From assembly GCF_001696535.1 (NCBI RefSeq), contig NZ_MBQE01000001.1, positions 186,001 to 250,000 on the forward strand: a stretch of DNA of 64,000 nucleotides, in the 5' to 3' direction. This DNA is from Stappia indica. Its GTDB lineage: Bacteria > Pseudomonadota > Alphaproteobacteria > Rhizobiales > Stappiaceae. Made by a program: the position numbers and the translations under genes. Shown here one piece after another: positions 25,733 through 35,504 of this stretch. The notes under the pieces are model-generated. The model ran no database searches and was not told where the DNA came from. It saw only the letters and a program-made list of their open reading frames with translations. Position 1 is the stretch's first letter. Every line of letters begins with the position of its first letter.

Positions 25733-28480
25733 TCAGCCCGGCTGCGCCTCGGGGCGGCGGAACACCAGCCGCAGCTGCTTCTCGATCTCGATCAGCGCGA
25801 AGAACACCGCCCCCACCGCCACGATCAGCACCCCGTCGAAGAACGGCACCGCCGTCGTGCCGAACACCGCCTGCAGCGGCGGCAGGTAGGTGATGGCGAA
25901 CTGAGCCAGCGTGATCACGATGACGCTCGCCCACACCATCGGCGTTCCCTTGACCGCCTTCCAGGTCAGCGAGGTGCCGTAGATGTTGCGGATGAAGAAC
26001 AGGTGGAAGATCTCCAGCACCACCAGCGTGTTCAGCGCCATGGTGCGGGCCAGCTCCGGCGCGTGACCCCGGTCGGTCGCGTAGAAATAGATGCCGAAGA
26101 CCGCCGCCAGGAACAGGCCCGAGACCAGCAGGATATGCCACATTAGCTCGCCGCCGAGGATCGGCTGGTGGCGCGGGCGCGGCCGGCGGCGCATCGTGTC
26201 CTCCTCCGTCGGTTCGAAGGCGAGCGCAAGGCCCAGCGTGACGGCGGTGATCAGGTTGACCCACAGGATCTGCACCGCCGTGATGGGCAGCGCCATGCCC
26301 AGTAGCAGCGCCAGGGCGACGGTCAGCGACTCGCCGCCGCTCGTCGGCAGCGTCCAGCTCAGCACCTTCTTGATGTTGTCGTAGACGGTCCGCCCCTCGC
26401 GCACGGCCGCCGCGATGGAGGCGAAATTGTCGTCGGCGAGCACGAGGTCCGCCGCCTCCTTCGCCGCCTCGCTGCCCTTGCGGCCCATGGCGATGCCCGC
26501 GTCCGCGCGTTTGAGCGCCGGCGCATCGTTGACGCCGTCGCCGGTCATCGCGACGGTCAGGCCATGCGCCTGCAGCGCCGAGACCAGCCGCAGCTTGTGC
26601 TCCGGGCTGGTGCGGGCGAAAATGTCGGTCTCCACCACCTGCGCCGAAAGCTCCGCATCGTCCATCGCGTCGAGATCGTTGCCGGTCAGCACCCGGTTCG
26701 GGTTCGTCAGGCCGATCTGCCGGCCGATGGCCGCTGCCGTGCCGGCATGATCGCCGGTGATCATCTTCACCCGGATGCCCGCCCCGTGGCACTCCGCGAC
26801 GGCGGCGACCGCCTCCGGTCGCGGCGGATCGATCAGCCCGACGAGGCCCAGCATCACCAGCCGACCCTTGAGATCGTCGCCGGAGAGCGGCCCGCTGTCA
26901 GGCCCGCCGCCCGATTTGCTGTCCTGCCCCTGCCCGCCCACTGCCGCCAGCGCCAGCACCCGCTGCCCCTTCGCGGCGATCGCGTCCATTTCGCGCGTCC
27001 AGTGATCGCGCTCCAGCGGCTCCGCCGCCCCGTCCGGGCCGCGCTGGGCGCTGCACATCGCCAGCACCTGCTCCGGCGCGCCCTTCACATGGGTCTCCAC
27101 GCGCCCCTCACCGCTGCGGTGGCGCACGGCCATGTAGCGATGCGCCGCATCGAAGGGGATCTCGGCCAGTCTCTCGTGATCGGCGAAGGGCTCGTGGCCG
27201 TCGCCCGTGATCTTGGCGGCCAGCGCCACCAGCGCCCCCTCCATCGGGTCGCCCTCGGTGCGCCAGCCCTCGTCGTGGGGATGGAGAGCGGCGTCGTTGC
27301 ACAGGGCCGCCGCGCGGGCGATCTCCACCAGCATCCCGTGCTCGCCCGGCGTCACATCGCGCTCGTCGAGCCGCAGCGTGCCGTCCGGCGAATAGCCCTC
27401 CCCGGTCACCGCGAACAGGTGGCGGGAGGTGGCGACCGTCGCCGCCAGCATCTCGTTGCGCGTCAGCGTGCCGGTCTTGTCGGAACAGATCACCGAGACC
27501 GATCCCAGCGTCTCGATGGCCGGCAGGCGGCGGACGATGGCATTGCGCCGCGCCATCGCCTGCACGCCGACCGCCAGCGTGATCGTCAGCACCGCCGGCA
27601 GACCTTCGGGGATCGCGGCGACCGACAGGCCGACGACCGCCATGAACAGCTCGCCGAACGGCATATGCACCACATAATAGCCCCAGGCGAGCAGCAACCC
27701 GGCGACCAGCAGGATCAACAGCGTCAGCCAGCGGGCGAAACTGTCGAGCTGGCGGATCAGCGGCGTCGTCAGCGTCTCCACCGACTGCAGCAGCCCGCTG
27801 ATGCGGCCGATCTGCGTATCGGGGCCGGTGGCGACGGCAACGCCGCGCCCGGTGCCCGCGGTGACCAGCGTGCCGCTATAGGCCATGCCGTGCCGGTCGC
27901 CGAGCGGCGCCTCGCCCGCCACGGCCCGCGTTTCCTTCTCCGCCGGCACGGATTCGCCGGTCAGCAGCGCCTCGTCGATCCGCAGGCCCGCCGTCTCCAG
28001 CAGCCGCAGGTCCGCCGGCACCCGTTCCCCCGCTTCCAGTAGCACGATGTCGCCGGGCACGATCTCGGCGCTGGCGATGCCCTTTCGCCGGCCGCCACGC
28101 AGCACCGAACTGTGCGGCGCCAGCATGTCGCGGATCGCGTCCATCGCCTGTTCGGCCCGCCCCTCCTGGATGAAACCGATCACCGCATTGACGATCACCA
28201 CCGCCGCAATCACCCCGGTGTCGACATAGTGGCCGAGCAGCGCGGTCACCGCCGCAGCGCCGATCAGCACATAGATCAGGACGTTGTGGAACTGGGCGAG
28301 CAGGCGCACGAGAGGTCCGCGGCGCGGCGCCTCCGGCAGCCGGTTCGCGCCGTATCTCGCCAGTCGGCGGGCCGCATCTTCGTTGGAAAGGCCAGTCGGC
28401 ACGGTCTCGAGCGCAGCCAGCACCTGGCTGCCCTCGCGCGCATGGGCTTCGCTGATGTCGCGCTCTTGGGACGGGGTCAT
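25733..28480 (-). CDS. P2-type cation-transporting ATPase
   Basis: A 915-residue membrane ATPase of the calcium/SERCA-PMA-like class. The phosphorylation motif CSDKTGTLTRNEM is near residue 330, AAIPEGLPAVLT in helix 4 forms the ion site, and TGDGVNDAPALKRAD is the hinge. The N-terminal cation_ATPase_N domain and the C-terminal six-helix domain are complete. It most likely expels Ca2+, Mn2+ or another cation; the specificity cannot be fixed. I chose ATG 28480 (MTPSQERD) over an upstream ATG because homology begins there. Confidence 0.92.
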   Translation of the reverse strand: MTPSQERDISEAHAREGSQVLAALETVPTGLSNEDAARRLARYGANRLPEAPRRGPLVRLLAQFHNVLIYVLIGAAAVTALLGHYVDTGVIAAVVIVNAVIGFIQEGRAEQAMDAIRDMLAPHSSVLRGGRRKGIASAEIVPGDIVLLEAGERVPADLRLLETAGLRIDEALLTGESVPAEKETRAVAGEAPLGDRHGMAYSGTLVTAGTGRGVAVATGPDTQIGRISGLLQSVETLTTPLIRQLDSFARWLTLLILLVAGLLLAWGYYVVHMPFGELFMAVVGLSVAAIPEGLPAVLTITLAVGVQAMARRNAIVRRLPAIETLGSVSVICSDKTGTLTRNEMLAATVATSRHLFAVTGEGYSPDGTLRLDERDVTPGEHGMLVEIARAAALCNDAALHPHDEGWRTEGDPMEGALVALAAKITGDGHEPFADHERLAEIPFDAAHRYMAVRHRSGEGRVETHVKGAPEQVLAMCSAQRGPDGAAEPLERDHWTREMDAIAAKGQRVLALAAVGGQGQDSKSGGGPDSGPLSGDDLKGRLVMLGLVGLIDPPRPEAVAAVAECHGAGIRVKMITGDHAGTAAAIGRQIGLTNPNRVLTGNDLDAMDDAELSAQVVETDIFARTSPEHKLRLVSALQAHGLTVAMTGDGVNDAPALKRADAGIAMGRKGSEAAKEAADLVLADDNFASIAAAVREGRTVYDNIKKVLSWTLPTSGGESLTVALALLLGMALPITAVQILWVNLITAVTLGLALAFEPTEEDTMRRRPRPRHQPILGGELMWHILLVSGLFLAAVFGIYFYATDRGHAPELARTMALNTLVVLEIFHLFFIRNIYGTSLTWKAVKGTPMVWASVIVITLAQFAITYLPPLQAVFGTTAVPFFDGVLIVAVGAVFFALIEIEKQLRLVFRRPEAQPG

Positions 28481-28754
28481 GGGCGTGCATCCGTGATCGC
28501 TTGGGAAAGGGAGGACGGCGCAAGGCCTGCGGACGACCGCCAATGTGGGGCACAGGGTATGCCCGGCCTAGTCCGGGAAACACCTAGGGGACGGTCCCTG
28601 GGTCGCATCCGCGCCCGTCTCCGATGCCATCGGGATAAGACCGCCGCAGCCGTCATTGCGAATTGACCTTGCCGCCCCGCCGGTCGAAGCTTCGCGGGAA
28701 CCGCGCATGAGCGAACGGCCGCACCACCCCCGCGCGCAAGGAGAGCCCGCCCCG

Positions 28755-29561
28755 ATGAATGCCTCGACGGATCGCCGACCTTCGCCCCGACTGATGTCTC
28801 GACTGCTGCCCCAACTGCTGCACGGGGTGGCAGTCCTTGCCCTTGCCGCCGGCCTCTCGCAGGCGACCGGTGCGCAGGCACAGGACGGTTGGCGCTTCCA
28901 GGTCACGCCTTATGCCTGGGCGCCTTCGCTGTCCGGCAATGCGCGGCCGCGCCCCACGGTGCCGACGGTCTCCTTCGACCGCTCCTTCCGCGACATCTTC
29001 GAAAACCTCGACGGCGCGTTCTTCCTGAACGGCACCGCGCGCTACGACCGCTTCGTGATTTTCGGCGATTTCACATGGTCGGCGGTCAGCGAGGAGGAGC
29101 GCATCGCCCTGCCCTTCGCGCCCTTCGGCTTCGACGTGCACGGCCAGGTCCGCCAGCTCTCGGCGACGCTCGCGGCCGGCTATTCGGTGGTCGATACGCC
29201 GGAGGTCACGCTCGATCTGATGGGCGGCGTGCGCCTGTGGCACCTCGATGCCAGCGTCAACATCCAGGCCGCAGGCCTTGCGGCCAGCAAGAGCGACACC
29301 TGGCTCGATCCGGTTGCGGCGGCCCGGGTGCGGTGGCAGTTCGCGCCCGACTGGTCGGCCATCGGCTATGCGGATATCGGCGGCTTCGGCGCGGGATCCG
29401 AGCTCACCTGGCAGGCGGTCGGCACGCTCAACTACCGCGTCACCGACAGCCTGTTCCTCTCGGCCGGCTACCGTCACATGTTCCTGGATTACGACCGCGG
29501 CGGCATGCAGCTCGACATCGACATGAGCGGCCCGCTCGCCGGCGTCACCTACCGCTTCTAG
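28755..29561 (+). CDS. Outer-membrane beta-barrel protein
   Basis: A 268-residue protein with a signal peptide (cleavage near QAQA-QDGW, residue ~42). The mature part is made of alternating amphipathic strands (RFQVTPYAWAPSLSG, LFLSAGYRHMFLDY) and ends in an aromatic residue, Phe, after VTYR. This is the outer-membrane insertion pattern. The start at 28755 is set by AAGGAG at 28738-28743; the TTG at 28656 lacks a ribosome binding site. Role unknown; a porin-like or adhesin-like small barrel is likely. Confidence 0.78.
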   Translation: MNASTDRRPSPRLMSRLLPQLLHGVAVLALAAGLSQATGAQAQDGWRFQVTPYAWAPSLSGNARPRPTVPTVSFDRSFRDIFENLDGAFFLNGTARYDRFVIFGDFTWSAVSEEERIALPFAPFGFDVHGQVRQLSATLAAGYSVVDTPEVTLDLMGGVRLWHLDASVNIQAAGLAASKSDTWLDPVAAARVRWQFAPDWSAIGYADIGGFGAGSELTWQAVGTLNYRVTDSLFLSAGYRHMFLDYDRGGMQLDIDMSGPLAGVTYRF

Positions 29562-29573
29562 GCGGTTGCCGGC

Positions 29574-30668
29574 TTACGAGGTTCCCGCGCGCGGGCAGCG
29601 CAGCTCCTGCGCCTCGCCCTGCAGCGGGTTGCGCCGCGACGTGGCGAAATCCCGCCGCACATGGTCCCACCAGCAGCCGAGATAGGAGCGGTCCGAGCGC
29701 GCCGTGAAGGCCTCGGGCGCCGTCTTCGTCAGCTCCGGCAGGCGGGTCCAGGGCACGTTCGGGAACGTGTGGTGCTCGTTGTGATAGCCGGTGTTGAAGA
29801 ACAGCCGGTTGACCCAGCCATAGGTGGAGCGCGTCGGCACCTCCTCGTCGTCGCCCGGATGCTCGCTCAGGGACTGGCCGAGGTTCGAGATGCCGAACTT
29901 GCCGAGGAAGATCGACAGCGCCCAGTTGTGATAGAGCCAGCCCAGCCAGCCGAAGGCGGCGAGCAGCACCAGGTTGACGCCGAGCGACCAGCCGATGAAC
30001 AGACGCCGCTGCCAGGCCGGCGCGCGGGTCGATCCGATCCGGCGCTGGCGGTCCTTCGACACCCGCCCCGTCAGCCGCTCGTAGAGCCGCGGGAAGATCT
30101 CGTCCGAGATGATGAAGCCGAACGGCAAAAGGTGCACGACCAGCGTTGCCACCGTCAGCACCCGCTGCAGGCGCGGCCGCCCTTCCACCAGCATTTCCCG
30201 CGCCTTGAAGGCGCACAGGTCCTCGTGCTCGTAGTCGCGTTCGTAGTCGCCCATATAGGGGTGATGGCTCGACAGGTGCTCGTGCTGATAGGTCAGCTGC
30301 TTGCCGAAGGAGCCAAGGATCGTCTCCAGTCCGAGGTCGAAGGCGAGCTTGGCCTTGTCGCCGCGAAAGATCAGCCGGTGCGCCGTTTCGTGCACCAATG
30401 CGCCGGCCGCGTGGATGACGAACTGGCCGATCAGGAAGGCCGCGAGAAACACCACGAGCAGGTTGCTGTCCGAAACCGCCCACGCCACGCCCCAGTGGAT
30501 CGCCAGCAGCAGCGGAACGAACAGCGCCGTGCGCCAGTCGGGGCCCGCGAGCGAGCGCAGCTGCGGATGGCTGCGCAGGATGTCCTTGCGCATCTGCAGG
30601 TGGCGGCGCGACTGCGGCGAGATCGGACCGTTGCCGAGGGGGGACGCGGAATTTTCTGTCGTGCTCAT
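29574..30668 (-). CDS. Fatty acid desaturase, sphingolipid delta-4 desaturase (DEGS)-like
   Basis: A 364-residue di-iron membrane desaturase. The three histidine boxes are HETAH near residue 94, HEHLSSHH near residue 129, and HNEHHTFPNVP near residue 298. The N-terminal pattern RRHLQMRKDILRSHPQLRSL resembles the lipid-DES domain of eukaryotic dihydroceramide delta-4 desaturases, as does the GYHNEHH-FPN-P box. Several transmembrane helices lie between the boxes. It probably desaturates a long-chain base or acyl chain. Substrate assignment is inference from box sequence; no sphingolipid synthesis genes are in the window. Confidence 0.85.
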   Translation of the reverse strand: MSTTENSASPLGNGPISPQSRRHLQMRKDILRSHPQLRSLAGPDWRTALFVPLLLAIHWGVAWAVSDSNLLVVFLAAFLIGQFVIHAAGALVHETAHRLIFRGDKAKLAFDLGLETILGSFGKQLTYQHEHLSSHHPYMGDYERDYEHEDLCAFKAREMLVEGRPRLQRVLTVATLVVHLLPFGFIISDEIFPRLYERLTGRVSKDRQRRIGSTRAPAWQRRLFIGWSLGVNLVLLAAFGWLGWLYHNWALSIFLGKFGISNLGQSLSEHPGDDEEVPTRSTYGWVNRLFFNTGYHNEHHTFPNVPWTRLPELTKTAPEAFTARSDRSYLGCWWDHVRRDFATSRRNPLQGEAQELRCPRAGTS

Positions 30669-30902
30669 GAGACCGCAGCGCAGGGACTTGAATAGGATAT
30701 CCGGGCAGGAAGCCGCCGGAGCGGCGGACAGTCAAACGGAATTTGCCACATTCCTGCCATCAGCAAAACTGACGCTACGTTGCAGACACGAAAATCCTGC
30801 TGGTCGGCGAGCCGCAATTCGTAAAAATTGAAACAACTGCCTTAAAGGCACTTTCACGACTCGCGGGTATCCGTTTCTGTTTGGGGGAGACCGGAGATCA
30901 AG

Positions 30903-31484
30903 ATGCCAGCATCCCACCTGCCCCTTGCTGTTGTCCCGATGACCGTCCGCGCTGCACTGCCGGCGGGAGCCTTGGCCGTGGCGCTGGCAATATCGGCCGC
31001 AGCGGTCGCCGACAGCAATCCGCAGGAAACGACCCTCGAGGCGGCCACCGCGCTTTCCGCGCGCGCGGCCGGCTCCGATCTGGAGCTCGTGCGCGGCGAC
31101 GTGGTCGAACTGGCAGACCTTGCACGCCGGCATATCCGCGAGGCCGGTCTCGATGCCGCCCTGAAGGATTTCCTCTCCGCTCCCTGGAAGCGAGAGGCGA
31201 ACGGCCTGCATCTGTGGGGCGTCACCACCAGGGGCGTCAGCTGGTTCGACACCGGCCATCCGGAGCTGATCGGCATCGACGTTTCCAACATCACAGACAT
31301 CGAGGGACGGTTCTGGACCCAGTTGGCGGAGGCCTCCGCCCGCGGCAGCGGCGAGAAGGTGTTCCTGCTGCTCTTCCCCCACCCGAAGACCGCGCGTTCG
31401 GCCGTGGGGTATCACACGTGTTTCATGCTCGACGACGAGCGGATCCTGTGCGCAGGGGCCTTCGAAGATGCGCCGACCGGATAG
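30903..31484 (+). CDS. Secreted cache-like sensory protein
   Basis: A 193-residue exported protein with a signal peptide (ALPAGALAVALAISAAAVA, ~residue 36). The mature domain resembles single-cache periplasmic sensors: a long helix, then TTRGVSWFDTGHPELIG, DIEGRFWTQL and YHTCFMLDDERILCAGAF near the end. The paired cysteines in the last segment could form a disulfide. It overlaps the downstream GGDEF-EAL gene by 17 bases, so it is probably a sensory partner of that protein. GGAG lies upstream of the ATG. Confidence 0.72.
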   Translation: MPASHLPLAVVPMTVRAALPAGALAVALAISAAAVADSNPQETTLEAATALSARAAGSDLELVRGDVVELADLARRHIREAGLDAALKDFLSAPWKREANGLHLWGVTTRGVSWFDTGHPELIGIDVSNITDIEGRFWTQLAEASARGSGEKVFLLLFPHPKTARSAVGYHTCFMLDDERILCAGAFEDAPTG

Positions 31485-33627
31485 GCTGATCGGCCGCCTG
31501 CGTTTTTCCAACTGGCCGGTCACGGCCAAGGTGATGGCCGCGCCGCTGGTCAGCCTGATCGCGCTGGCCGTGATGACCGCGCTTGCCTGGCACACGCTGA
31601 CCACGCAGCGTGCCGCGGTCGTTTCCGACCTGTCGCAGCTGGAGGCGGTGCTCGACCGCGCCTACGAGGTGCCGCATCACCTGGCGAGCGTCGAGGCCAA
31701 CCTCTACAAGCTGTCGATGTGGAGCGAGATCGGTGTGCGCGGCGCCGAGCTCGAGGGCACGTTGCGCTCGATCAACTACGGTCTGGAGCGGGCGGCGGCG
31801 GATATCGCGATCCTGGAAAAGGCCGGGCTCGACGGCGTCGAAGAGCTGCGCGAGGCCTTCGGCATCTACCGCCAGAACACCTCGCAGGCCGTGCTGCTGA
31901 TCCTGCGCAACGCGACGCTCGGGGCTGTCGCCACCCGCGGCGGCCACAAGACCTATGCCGAGGTGGAAACCCACGCCCAGTCCATCGGCCGCCGGGCGTC
32001 CAACCAGTTCCGCCAGGCGACGGAAGAGGCCGCGGCGACGTCCGACCGGCTGATCCGCAACTTCATCATCCTGTCGCTCTTGGGCGCCCTCGTCGCCGTC
32101 GCGGCCAGCATCGCCGCCTCGCGCGCGATCATCCGGCCGATGACGCGGCTTGTGCGCACCATCCGCCTCCTGCTGCAGGGTGATCTGGCAACGCATGTGC
32201 CCTACACCGCGCGGCGCGACGAGATCGGCAGCATCGCGGTTTCCGTGCAGGAGCTGCAGCGCGCGCTGGTCAGCAACCGCGCGCTGGCGCAGGAGCGCGA
32301 GCAGAAGCAGGCGGAGCTGGAGTTCATCGCCGCCCATGACGGACTGACGGGCGTTGCCAACCGCAAGGCCTTCGACGGCTATCTCGACAAGGCCGCGGAC
32401 GTGGCCGGCGCAGACGGCGAGCTGATCTTCCTGCTGGTCGATCTCGACAGCTTCAAGCCGATCAACGACGCCTACGGGCACGAGGCCGGCGACGTCGTGC
32501 TGAAGGTGCTGGCGCAGCGCTACCGCAATCTGGTGCGCCCTGGCGACATGGTCGCCCGCCTCGGTGGCGACGAATTCGCCATCGTCATCGTGACGAAGGA
32601 GGGCAGCCGCGATCCGGAGCAATTCGCCAAGCGCGTGCTGGAGGCGACGGTGAACCCGGTGCGCCATGGCCCGCGCGAGCTTCGCGTCGGCGCCAGCATC
32701 GGCGTTGCCGGCAGCCAGTCCGTGCCCGGCGGTCCGCAGGCGCTGATGGCCGCCGCAGACCGCGCCATGTATGTCGCCAAGCAGGAAAAGCGCCCCTCCT
32801 ACGCGATCTATTCGCCGCAGATGGCGCCGCAGCGCTACAGCCTGGAGGAGAAGGAAGAGATCGAGCGGGCCCTGCGCGAGGGCGAATTCGTCCTGCACTA
32901 CCAGCCCAAGGTCTCGCTCGCCGACAACGGCCATGCCGGGTTCGAGGCGCTCGCCCGCTGGCGTCATCCGCAGCGCGGCCTGCTGTCGCCCGACCAGTTC
33001 CTGTCCCGGATCGACAGTTTCGGCCTGCAGGCCGATTTCACCATGCAGATGGCCCGCCAGGCGGTGGCCGATCTCAAGCGCTTTGCCGAGCTCGGCCTCG
33101 ACAGCCGCGGCGTGTCGCTGAACCTGGAGGAATCCATGCTCGCCACCCGCAGCGGGATGGATGAGCTGCGCCGGCTGGTGATGGAGAACCAGTCGCTAGC
33201 ACGGCTGATCACGCTGGAAATCACCGAGGACGTCTTCATCGCGCGCTCGGCGGAGACCATCCGCGACAATGTCGACATGCTCGCCGCCCTCGGCATCCGC
33301 ATCTCGATGGACGATTTCGGCACCGGCTACGGCTCCTTCAAGCACCTGCGCGAATTCACCATCCACGAGCTGAAGATCGACCGCGAGTTCGTCCACGGCA
33401 TCGGCCGCGACCGCTCGGCCGAGGTGATCATCGACGGCTTCCTGGCGATTGCCTCGGGCCTTGGCGCCGTCGTGGTGGCGGAAGGGATCGAAACCCGGGC
33501 CCAGGCCCGCTATCTGGTGCAGCGCGGCTGCCAGTTCGGCCAGGGCTTCCTGTTCTGCCGCCCCGTCCCCTTCGAGGCGGCGGTGGAGTATCTCAACGAA
33601 CAGCAGCCCCGGTCCTGCGCGGGCTGA
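31468..33627 (+). CDS. Membrane GGDEF-EAL cyclic di-GMP protein
   Basis: A 719-residue bifunctional-type c-di-GMP enzyme. Two transmembrane helices (~25-45 and ~195-215) frame a periplasmic helical domain; a HAMP region follows. GGDEF is intact at ~366-370, with the inhibitory RxxD (RPGD) five residues before it. The EAL domain is also intact, with EAL at ~493-495, NLE, LEITED, DDFGTG, LKIDREF, AEGIE and QGF. Both synthesis and hydrolysis are therefore possible, and the direction is not deducible. It overlaps the cache protein gene. Confidence 0.92.
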   Translation: MRRPDRLIGRLRFSNWPVTAKVMAAPLVSLIALAVMTALAWHTLTTQRAAVVSDLSQLEAVLDRAYEVPHHLASVEANLYKLSMWSEIGVRGAELEGTLRSINYGLERAAADIAILEKAGLDGVEELREAFGIYRQNTSQAVLLILRNATLGAVATRGGHKTYAEVETHAQSIGRRASNQFRQATEEAAATSDRLIRNFIILSLLGALVAVAASIAASRAIIRPMTRLVRTIRLLLQGDLATHVPYTARRDEIGSIAVSVQELQRALVSNRALAQEREQKQAELEFIAAHDGLTGVANRKAFDGYLDKAADVAGADGELIFLLVDLDSFKPINDAYGHEAGDVVLKVLAQRYRNLVRPGDMVARLGGDEFAIVIVTKEGSRDPEQFAKRVLEATVNPVRHGPRELRVGASIGVAGSQSVPGGPQALMAAADRAMYVAKQEKRPSYAIYSPQMAPQRYSLEEKEEIERALREGEFVLHYQPKVSLADNGHAGFEALARWRHPQRGLLSPDQFLSRIDSFGLQADFTMQMARQAVADLKRFAELGLDSRGVSLNLEESMLATRSGMDELRRLVMENQSLARLITLEITEDVFIARSAETIRDNVDMLAALGIRISMDDFGTGYGSFKHLREFTIHELKIDREFVHGIGRDRSAEVIIDGFLAIASGLGAVVVAEGIETRAQARYLVQRGCQFGQGFLFCRPVPFEAAVEYLNEQQPRSCAG

Positions 33628-33714
33628 GCGGATTTTTGCAGCCGTGCTCTTGTTTGTGCGCGGTCGGTTCCCGCAAACTCGCCGGGCGACTCGACCAGCC
33701 GAAAGGGCCCGCCG

Positions 33715-34926
33715 ATGATCTGCCGCCTCTCCCGCCTGTCCCTCTCCCGCCTCTCTCTGGCCGCTGCCTGCGCTGCCGCGCTGCTTTCCGCCGCGCCCGC
33801 AATCGCCAACACGCCCTGCGGCGGCGACTTCGGCGCCTTCCTGAACGGTGTCGCCGACGAGGCCCGCGCCAAGGGGCTGCCGGATGCGGCGATCCGCAAG
33901 ACGCTGGGCGGCGCGCAGATCGACCGGACGGTTCTCGCGCGCGACCGTGCGCAGGGCGTCTTCAAGCAGGATTTCCTCACCTTCTCCAAGCGCTCGGTCA
34001 GCGGCTACCGCCTGAAGCACGGCGCCGGCAACATGAAGAAGTTCGCCAGGACCTTCGCCCGCGCCGAAGCCGACTACGGCGTGCCCGCGCCGGTGATCAC
34101 CGCCTTCTGGGCTCTGGAGACGGATTTCGGCGCCGTCCAGGGCGACTTCAACACCGTCAACGCGCTGGCGACGCTCGCCCATGACTGCCGCCGGCCGCAG
34201 CTCTTCCGCCCGCAGCTTCTCGCCGCCATCGAGATGGTCGCCCATGGCGACCTCGACCCGGCCCGCACCACCGGCGCCTGGGCCGGCGAGATCGGCCAGG
34301 TGCAGATGCTGCCCGAGGACATCATCCGCTTCGGCAAGGATGGCGACGGCGACAACCATGTCGATTTGAAGAACAGCGCGCCGGACACGATCCTCACCGC
34401 CGCCGGCTTCATCAAGAGCCTCGGCTGGCGCGCCGGCGAGCCCTGGCTGACCGAGGTGAAGCTGCCCGCCAGCCTCCCCTGGGAAAAGACCGGCCTTAAC
34501 TTCGACACCACCGTTGGCGAGTGGGCCAAGGCCGGCGTCACCGCCCGCGACGGCCGCCTGCCCTCCGCGAACCTGCCGGCCGCCCTGCTGATGCCGCAGG
34601 GCTACAAGGGGCCGGCCTTCCTCGCCTACCCGAATTTCCGCGTCTATCTGGAGTGGAACCAGTCGTTCATCTACACGACGACCGCTGCCTATCTGGCAAC
34701 GCGGCTCGCCGGCGCATCGCGCTACGATCCGGGCAATCCCGATCCCGGCCTCTCGGACGCACAGATGCGGCAACTGCAGGAAAAGCTTGCGGCAAGGGGG
34801 CACGACGTCGGCAAGATCGATGGGATTCTGGGTGCCGGCACCCGCGCCGCGGTGCGGGCCGAACAGCTGCGCCTCGGCATTCCGGCGGACGGCTGGCCGA
34901 CGCCCGCGCTTCTCTCCCGGTTCTAG
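33715..34926 (+). CDS. MltB-family lytic murein transglycosylase
   Basis: A 403-residue periplasmic enzyme that cleaves glycan strands to anhydromuropeptides. A signal peptide (residues ~1-31) is followed by the SLT_2/MltB domain, with catalytic Glu in FWALETDFGAVQG near residue 139 and GEIGQVQMLPEDII near residue 198. A C-terminal peptidoglycan-binding domain (~343-403) includes LQEKLAARGHDVGKIDG. There is no lipobox, so it is soluble rather than a lipoprotein. Its TAG stop overlaps the stop of the convergent PilZ gene in a shared CTAG. Confidence 0.93.
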   Translation: MICRLSRLSLSRLSLAAACAAALLSAAPAIANTPCGGDFGAFLNGVADEARAKGLPDAAIRKTLGGAQIDRTVLARDRAQGVFKQDFLTFSKRSVSGYRLKHGAGNMKKFARTFARAEADYGVPAPVITAFWALETDFGAVQGDFNTVNALATLAHDCRRPQLFRPQLLAAIEMVAHGDLDPARTTGAWAGEIGQVQMLPEDIIRFGKDGDGDNHVDLKNSAPDTILTAAGFIKSLGWRAGEPWLTEVKLPASLPWEKTGLNFDTTVGEWAKAGVTARDGRLPSANLPAALLMPQGYKGPAFLAYPNFRVYLEWNQSFIYTTTAAYLATRLAGASRYDPGNPDPGLSDAQMRQLQEKLAARGHDVGKIDGILGAGTRAAVRAEQLRLGIPADGWPTPALLSRF

Positions 34927-35258
34927 CCGATCTCGACCTGATCATCGGCGGAGCTGGCGGCCGTCCTGGCCGCCGGCTTGTCCTCGCCCGACTTCTTGTG
35001 CAGGAAGCGGATGCCGGCCTCGTCGCCGTTCATCCACACCAGCTCGGCCTCGACCTTGATCGCGCGCTTGGGAAACTCGAAGACGAACCGCCTGCTCAGC
35101 GCCGCCTGGCCCTTCATGCGCACGCGGCAGCCGGTAATGCTGAGATCCTCGACGATGCACGAGATCGAGATGCCCCGGTCGACGATGATCGCCGGGATCG
35201 TGCAGGTGGCTCTCGGGGCGGAGCGGATTTCCCCGCGCACGGTCGGCTTGTGGCGCAT
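34923..35258 (-). CDS. PilZ-domain cyclic di-GMP receptor
   Basis: A PilZ protein of about 111 residues. The two binding motifs are present: RSAPR (RxxxR) near residue 12 and DLSITG (DxSxxG) near residue 38. It should bind c-di-GMP, fitting the two GGDEF proteins nearby. The start is uncertain. ATG 35258 (MRHKPTVRG) matches the domain boundary, but ATG 35363 in the same frame has a better GAGGG ribosome binding site and would add 35 residues. The gene converges with the MltB gene. Confidence 0.8.
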   Translation of the reverse strand: MRHKPTVRGEIRSAPRATCTIPAIIVDRGISISCIVEDLSITGCRVRMKGQAALSRRFVFEFPKRAIKVEAELVWMNGDEAGIRFLHKKSGEDKPAARTAASSADDQVEIG

Positions 35259-35504
35259 CTGGTCAACTCGCAGGCACGCCGGCGGGCAATTTCCGGCAAT
35301 GGGGCACCTTGTCTGACAATTGTTAGCTGCCAGCGTCTGAACGGAAGGTAAAGACGCCGCCATTGCGCTGCCCTCGGCATCCGGCCGGCATTTCCTTGCG
35401 TAAGGTCAGGCAGGGGCGCGTTTTGCCGGGAGGAGAGATCCTGCAAAAGCCGCCCGTCCCGCCCTCCGCCGGCGCGGCGGAAGGCCAACCTGCCGGAGGC
35501 CGTC

